This document shows, in pieces, positions 4,766 through 7,513 of a stretch of DNA of 7,513 nucleotides. Each line of letters opens with the position of its first letter. The stretch's first letter is position 1. The notes under the pieces were generated by a model. The model was given only the letters and a program-made list of their open reading frames with translations. It did not search any database and was not told the origin of the DNA. A program made the translations under genes and the position numbers. The stretch lies in contig JAVVEW010000079.1 of NCBI GenBank assembly GCA_032251045.1, positions 1 to 7,513 of the forward strand. The letters run 5' to 3'. The stretch is from JAVVEW01 sp032251045. Its GTDB lineage: Bacteria > Pseudomonadota > Gammaproteobacteria > Methylococcales > Methylomonadaceae.

Positions 4766-6493
4766 ATGACCGAATCCGACAAACAACCACCCATCCAGCT
4801 TGAACTGCCGCTGCCGTTTCCGGAACTGTCCGGCGATACGCCACTGCTGCCGGCGCGGATGATCAACGAATATCAATACTGCCCGCGTCTGGCCTATCTG
4901 GAATGGGTGCAGGGCGAATGGGCGGCCTCGGCCGACACCGTGGAAGGCGATCATGCGCACCGGCGGGTAGATCAGCCGGGCAAAGGCTTTCCCGAAGCTT
5001 CTGAGCTGGAGGAAACCGACCAACTGCATGGCCGCTCGATCACCTTATCTTCAAACCGTTTGGGCCTGATCGCCAAGCTGGATTTGCTGGAAGCCGAAGA
5101 CGGTAAAGTCACACCCATCGATTACAAACGCGGCAAACGGCCCCATGTCGCACGCGGCGCTTACGACCCCGAGCGCGTGCAACTGTGCGTGCAAGGTTTG
5201 ATTTTGCGCGAACACGGCTATACCTGCGACGAAGGTCTGTTGTATTACGTCAAAAGCCGCGAGCGCGTTAAAGTGGTGTTCGATGAGGAACTGGAACAAC
5301 TCACCGCCAACGCCATCTGTGGCCTGCGGCTGATCGCAGACAGCGGCCATATTCCAGCGCCGCTGGCAGACAGCCCCAAATGCCCGGCCTGTTCTCTGGT
5401 CGGCATCTGTCTGCCCGACGAAGTCAATTATTTCAGAAACCCCGAACAGCTTCCGCGCCCTTTGGCGGTGCGCGATGACGCGGCGCTGCCGGTTTATGTG
5501 CAAACCTACAAAGGCAAAATCGCCAAAAAAGGCGAACGGCTGGAAATCAGCGTCGATGACAAGATCGTCAATCACGCCCGCTTGCAGGAAGTCTCGCAAG
5601 TCATCGTCATGGGCAATATCTACATCACCACGCCCTGCATGCAGGATCTGATGAAACGCGGCATTCCCATCAGCTGGCACAGTTTCGGCGGCTGGTTTTT
5701 CGGTCACACCATTGGCACCGGCCATAAAAACGTGGAACTGCGCACCGCCCAATACCGCGCCAGCTTCGAACCCGCCACCTGCCTGCGCATCGCCCGCGGT
5801 CTGGTGCGCGCCAAAATCAAAAACAGCCGCACCCTGCTGCGGCGCAACTGGCGCGCCCAGGACAAACCCATCGAACAACTCAGTCAACTCAAGTTTTTCA
5901 TGCGCCAAACCGCCCAGGCCAAAGACCTGGCCCAGCTGCTGGGCACTGAAGGCGCGGCCGCCGCCTTGTATTTCCAACAATTCGACAGCCTGTTAAAAAA
6001 ACCCGACGACCCCAGGCAACTGCGCTTTGATTTCAAAACGCGCAACCGCAGGCCGCCCACCGATCCGGTCAACGCCTTGCTATCCTTCGCCTATGCCATG
6101 CTTACCCGCCAATTCACGGTAACTTTAAGCGCCGTGGGGCTTGACCCCTATCGCGGTTTCTACCATCAACCGCGTTATGGCCGCCCGGCGCTGGCGCTGG
6201 ATTTGATGGAACCGTTTCGGCCGATCCTGGCCGATTCGGTGGTACTGAAAGCCATCAACAACGGCGAAATCAAACCCACCGACTTCATCAGCGCGGCCGG
6301 CAGCGTTGCCCTGAATGAAGCCGGCCGCAAGCGTTTTATTGCCGCTTTTGAACAACGCCTGAGCCAGGAAATCACCCATCCCTTGTTCGGTTATACGGTG
6401 GATTACCGGCGGCTGATCGAAATTCAGGCGCGGCTGTTCGGACGCTTTTTATTGGGCGAGTTGCCCGAATACCCCAATTTCACCACCCGATAG
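4766..6493 (+). CDS. cas4-cas1: Cas4-Cas1 fusion, type I-G spacer-acquisition integrase
   Basis: This 575-residue fusion joins a Cas4 PAM-selecting/prespacer-trimming nuclease (about residues 25-225) to the Cas1 integrase (about 230-575); the fusion is a hallmark of type I-G and a few I-B/V loci. Cas4 shows the four iron-sulphur cysteines (C39 in YQYCPRLAYLEW; C206, C209 and C215 in CPACSLVGIC), D106 in KLDLLEAEDG, the D119-Y-K121 nuclease motif in PIDYKRGK, and Q139. Cas1 shows E395 (GTEGAAAALYF), H467 (GFYHQPRYGRPALALDL) and the DLMEPFRP box with D479/E482, the metal-binding active site. Length and motifs are complete. ATG 4766 is preferred over GTG 4706, which lies in a REP element, although no good Shine-Dalgarno sequence precedes it. 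cas2 follows after 18 bp. Cas1 would integrate with Cas2 at the leader end of the array below. Confidence 0.96.
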   Translation: MTESDKQPPIQLELPLPFPELSGDTPLLPARMINEYQYCPRLAYLEWVQGEWAASADTVEGDHAHRRVDQPGKGFPEASELEETDQLHGRSITLSSNRLGLIAKLDLLEAEDGKVTPIDYKRGKRPHVARGAYDPERVQLCVQGLILREHGYTCDEGLLYYVKSRERVKVVFDEELEQLTANAICGLRLIADSGHIPAPLADSPKCPACSLVGICLPDEVNYFRNPEQLPRPLAVRDDAALPVYVQTYKGKIAKKGERLEISVDDKIVNHARLQEVSQVIVMGNIYITTPCMQDLMKRGIPISWHSFGGWFFGHTIGTGHKNVELRTAQYRASFEPATCLRIARGLVRAKIKNSRTLLRRNWRAQDKPIEQLSQLKFFMRQTAQAKDLAQLLGTEGAAAALYFQQFDSLLKKPDDPRQLRFDFKTRNRRPPTDPVNALLSFAYAMLTRQFTVTLSAVGLDPYRGFYHQPRYGRPALALDLMEPFRPILADSVVLKAINNGEIKPTDFISAAGSVALNEAGRKRFIAAFEQRLSQEITHPLFGYTVDYRRLIEIQARLFGRFLLGELPEYPNFTTR

Positions 6494-6511
6494 CCAGCAC
6501 AGGAACCTGCC

Positions 6512-6808
6512 ATGGCTGACCAGGCACATCTTTATCTGATAACCTATGACATCAGCGACCCAAAACGCTGGCGGCGGGTTTTCAAACTCATGAACGGCTA
6601 TGGCGAATGGCTGCAACTGTCGGTATTTCAGTGTCGGCTGAACCGCAAACAACACGCCGAACTGATCGCCCTGCTCGATGGCATCATTCATCACCGGGAT
6701 GACCACATCTTAAGCATCGACATCGGGCTGGCAGAAAAAGTCGAACCGCTGGTAGTCAGCCTGGGCAAAAACTTTACCCCGATCAAGCGCCAGCCGATCA
6801 TTGTCTGA
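6512..6808 (+). CDS. cas2: Cas2, structural partner of Cas1 in spacer integration
   Basis: This 98-residue protein starts MADQAHLYLITYDISDPKRW. It shows the ferredoxin-like first strand LYLITYD with the conserved Asp13, then RRVFKLMNGYGEWLQLSVFQ, the usual 'G-WLQ-SVF' segment. Cas2 dimers bridge two Cas1 dimers and measure prespacer length. Length is normal for the family. AGGAA at 6501-6505 lies 6 nt before the ATG. The gene follows cas4-cas1 after 18 bp, so the two form one adaptation transcript. The stop at 6806-6808 is directly followed by the array leader. Confidence 0.96.
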   Translation: MADQAHLYLITYDISDPKRWRRVFKLMNGYGEWLQLSVFQCRLNRKQHAELIALLDGIIHHRDDHILSIDIGLAEKVEPLVVSLGKNFTPIKRQPIIV

Positions 6809-6830
6809 ATGAAGGGTTGCCGTTGGCTTT

Positions 6831-6869
6831 CGAGCGCTGCTATGACGCACAAAACCCAGGCAGCGCTCG
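6831..6869 (+). repeat. 10-bp perfect inverted repeat after cas2
   Basis: CGAGCGCTGC (6831-6840) and GCAGCGCTCG (6860-6869) are exact reverse complements around a 19-nt loop. The stem begins 22 bp after the cas2 stop and is GC-rich but has no T-run, so it may be an mRNA 3' hairpin or a binding-site pair. Confidence 0.6.
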
Positions 6870-6889
6870 CACCTGGAATGTTCATTAAC

Positions 6890-6902
6890 AATCAGGAACT
6901 TG
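6890..6902 (+). promoter_or_regulatory. IHF-consensus match in the leader
   Basis: AATCAGGAACTTG fits WATCARNNNNTTR at every defined position. IHF bends leaders for Cas1-Cas2 in several type I systems. This site ends 113 bp before the first repeat, farther than the classical E. coli I-E site, so a role is only possible. Confidence 0.35.
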
Positions 6903-6951
6903 GAATGTCAGATGGCAATATTCCAGCACCTCTGCTAAACTTTTGCACAGG

Positions 6952-6973
6952 GTTTGCGGCAGCGCTCGCAAAC
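6952..6973 (+). repeat. leader hairpin carrying the AGCGCT motif
   Basis: GTTTGCG (6952-6958) pairs perfectly with CGCAAAC (6967-6973), and the 8-nt loop GCAGCGCT carries motif copy 3. It lies 42 bp before the first repeat. Confidence 0.55.
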
Positions 6974-6984
6974 ACCGCCTGCAA

Positions 6985-7013
6985 CCCGCGAACAATCAGC
7001 GCTCAAACGCGGG
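6985..7013 (+). repeat. inverted repeat abutting the first CRISPR repeat
   Basis: CCCGCG (6985-6990) and CGCGGG (7008-7013) flank 17 nt that include motif copy 4 (CAGCGCTC, 6997-7004). The right arm ends 2 bp before the first repeat, where Cas1-Cas2 would make its first cut. Confidence 0.5.
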
Positions 7014-7015
7014 CT

Positions 7016-7352
7016 GTATTCCCCGGCCTTCCCGCCGGGGCCTCATTAAAACTAGGCGGTAAGGCGGGAATAGTTCGTAAAATCATATTGTATTCCCCGG
7101 CCTTCCCGCCGGGGCCTCATTAAAACGGTGACGAACACCTCGCCATGCTGAAACGGGCTCATGTATTCCCCGGCCTTCCCGCCGGGGCCTCATTAAAACA
7201 TCTCCCTTAGCGGGTAAACTTTGTAGTCCTCCGCCATTGTATTCCCCGGCCTTCCCGCCGGGGCCTCATTAAAACAACCCCAGACCCTTTCGCTTGACCG
7301 TACTTTGGGCTTGTCGTATTCCCCGGCCTTCCCGCCGGGACCTCATTGAAGC
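7016..7352 (+). CRISPR. CRISPR array: five 37-bp repeats, four spacers
   Basis: Repeats lie at 7016-7052, 7090-7126, 7163-7199, 7239-7275 and 7316-7352. Spacers are 37, 36, 39 and 40 nt (7053-7089, 7127-7162, 7200-7238, 7276-7315). The first four repeats are identical: they open GTATTCCCCGG and end GCCTCATTAAAAC. CCCCGGC and GCCGGGG form a 7-bp stem around CTTCCC, followed by an ATTAAAAC 3' segment that would be the crRNA 5' handle. The fifth repeat differs at three positions (25 G to A, 33 A to G, 36 A to G), so it breaks the outer stem pair and ends ATTGAAGC. It is the distal, terminal repeat. Position after cas2 and a hairpin-type repeat fit type I-G, whose Cas6 domain would cut at the stem base. 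A T precedes repeats 1-4 but not repeat 5, so it is left out of the unit. Confidence 0.97.
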
Positions 7353-7390
7353 TCATGCGTCCTCTTTTTCCTGAGCCAGGCGCCGGCATT

Positions 7391-7419
7391 TGTTGGGCAC
7401 GCTGCCGCTTTGCCCAACC
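7391..7419. repeat. second type of REP-like palindrome
   Basis: TTGGGCA (7393-7399) pairs with TGCCCAA (7411-7417) around an 11-nt centre CGCTGCCGCTT, and CCTACG follows. It resembles dispersed extragenic 'GTAGGTTGGGCAAAG...' palindromes of proteobacteria, and differs from the two copies described above. Confidence 0.6.
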
Positions 7420-7441
7420 TACGAACTAAATCCTAAGCTGA

Positions 7442-7478
7442 AAATCTTGGAAACGGAGCGCTAGCGAAGTGAAGATTT
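7442..7478. repeat. hairpin with embedded palindrome near the window end
   Basis: AAATCTT (7442-7448) pairs with AAGATTT (7472-7478). Between them lies the palindrome CGCTAGCG (7459-7466) and another AGCGCT core (7457-7462). Function unknown; it may be a further mobile-palindrome remnant. Confidence 0.35.
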
Positions 7479-7513
7479 GTAGTCCCCGATAGCCGTAGCG
7501 CCGGGTGTTTTGC

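Larger units (their letters stand above)
6809..7015 (+). promoter_or_regulatory. CRISPR leader region
   Basis: These 207 bp lie between the cas2 stop and the first repeat and hold no convincing gene. Four copies of a CAGCGCTC-like motif (core AGCGCT at 6833-6838, 6862-6867, 6961-6966 and 6998-7003) recur across it, the first in inverted orientation. Possible promoter elements for the array transcript are weak (for example TAAACT at 6936-6941 preceded by TG at 6933-6934, with no good -35). The side of the leader is supported by the degenerate repeat at the opposite end of the array. Confidence 0.75.
7353..7513. other. array-distal flank without genes
   Basis: No coding region or further CRISPR repeat is visible in these 161 bp. 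They hold two palindromic structures, listed separately, and end in GC-rich sequence at the window edge. Confidence 0.6.

Noticed and set aside
4359..4844. Long minus-strand frame extending the antitoxin upstream to 264 residues
   Set aside because: The extension runs antisense through the unidentified ORF, the REP element and the beginning of cas4-cas1. The antitoxin has a good RBS and family-typical start at 4358, with a promoter just upstream.
5051..5980. 309-residue minus-strand ORF
   Set aside because: It lies wholly antisense to cas4-cas1, whose motifs are continuous across the region; its alanine/glycine/phenylalanine-rich content is typical of a reverse-frame shadow.
6831..6869. Rho-independent terminator after cas2
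   Set aside because: The stem is perfect but the loop is 19 nt and no T-run follows, so it is reported as an inverted repeat rather than a terminator.
6809..7123. 104-residue ORF starting directly after the cas2 stop (TGAATG)
   Set aside because: It runs through the leader and into the CRISPR repeats, and has no RBS of its own or family resemblance. It would be destroyed or changed by every spacer insertion.
7207..7389. 60-residue minus-strand ORF in the array
   Set aside because: It is made of repeat and spacer sequence.

Overview
The window is a type I-G (formerly I-U) CRISPR-Cas locus in a partly decayed state. The gene order is that of the subtype, all on the + strand: cas3 - csx17 (cas8u) - csb1 (cas7) - csb2 (cas5-cas6) - cas4-cas1 fusion - cas2 - CRISPR array. 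The host looks like a gammaproteobacterium of moderate GC content. REP-like palindromes of the 'GTAGGGTGGATAAGC...GCATCCACC' kind and the protein flavour fit a methanotroph-like (Methylococcales) genome, but that placement is inference, because the window has no rRNA or other marker gene.

Layout. Bases 1-54 hold the first 18 codons of a minus-strand AAA-ATPase-like/DUF1703 protein. From about 140 to 990 lies a scar. A C-terminal piece of Cas3 is joined in frame to an internal piece of Csx17 (Cas8u), which is cut off just before its usual conserved glycine-rich block; a possible Csx17 tail follows in another frame. Neither the large-subunit gene nor the helicase-nuclease gene is complete here. 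Bases 1017-1090 are a REP-like palindromic element. csb1 (1185-2183) is intact with a strong ribosome binding site. csb2 (2187-3704) follows 3 bp later but carries an in-frame TAA that separates its Cas5 half from its Cas6 half.

Bases 3709-4358 are a minus-strand toxin-antitoxin pair, a ribbon-helix-helix antitoxin and a MazF/PemK toxin, with a recognisable promoter and direct repeats that could be its operator. It sits between the effector genes and the adaptation genes, together with an unidentified short ORF (4395-4640) and a second REP-like element (4654-4729). The adaptation genes cas4-cas1 (4766-6493) and cas2 (6512-6808) look complete, with all expected catalytic and cysteine residues. 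They are followed by a 207-bp leader rich in inverted repeats and a short array of five 37-bp repeats and four spacers (7016-7352). The distal 160 bp hold two more palindromic structures and no gene.

How it works together. Csb1, Csb2 and Csx17 would form the crRNA-guided surveillance complex, Cas3 would degrade DNA, Csb2's C-terminal domain would process pre-crRNA, and Cas4-Cas1/Cas2 would insert spacers. As written, interference should be dead in cis (cas3 and csx17 destroyed, csb2 interrupted), whereas spacer acquisition appears competent. The array is short, and only its distal repeat carries the ATTGAAGC ending. I see no wholly new system. The most interesting points are the decoupling of adaptation from interference, the toxin-antitoxin module inside the cas cluster, and the unusual motif architecture of the leader.
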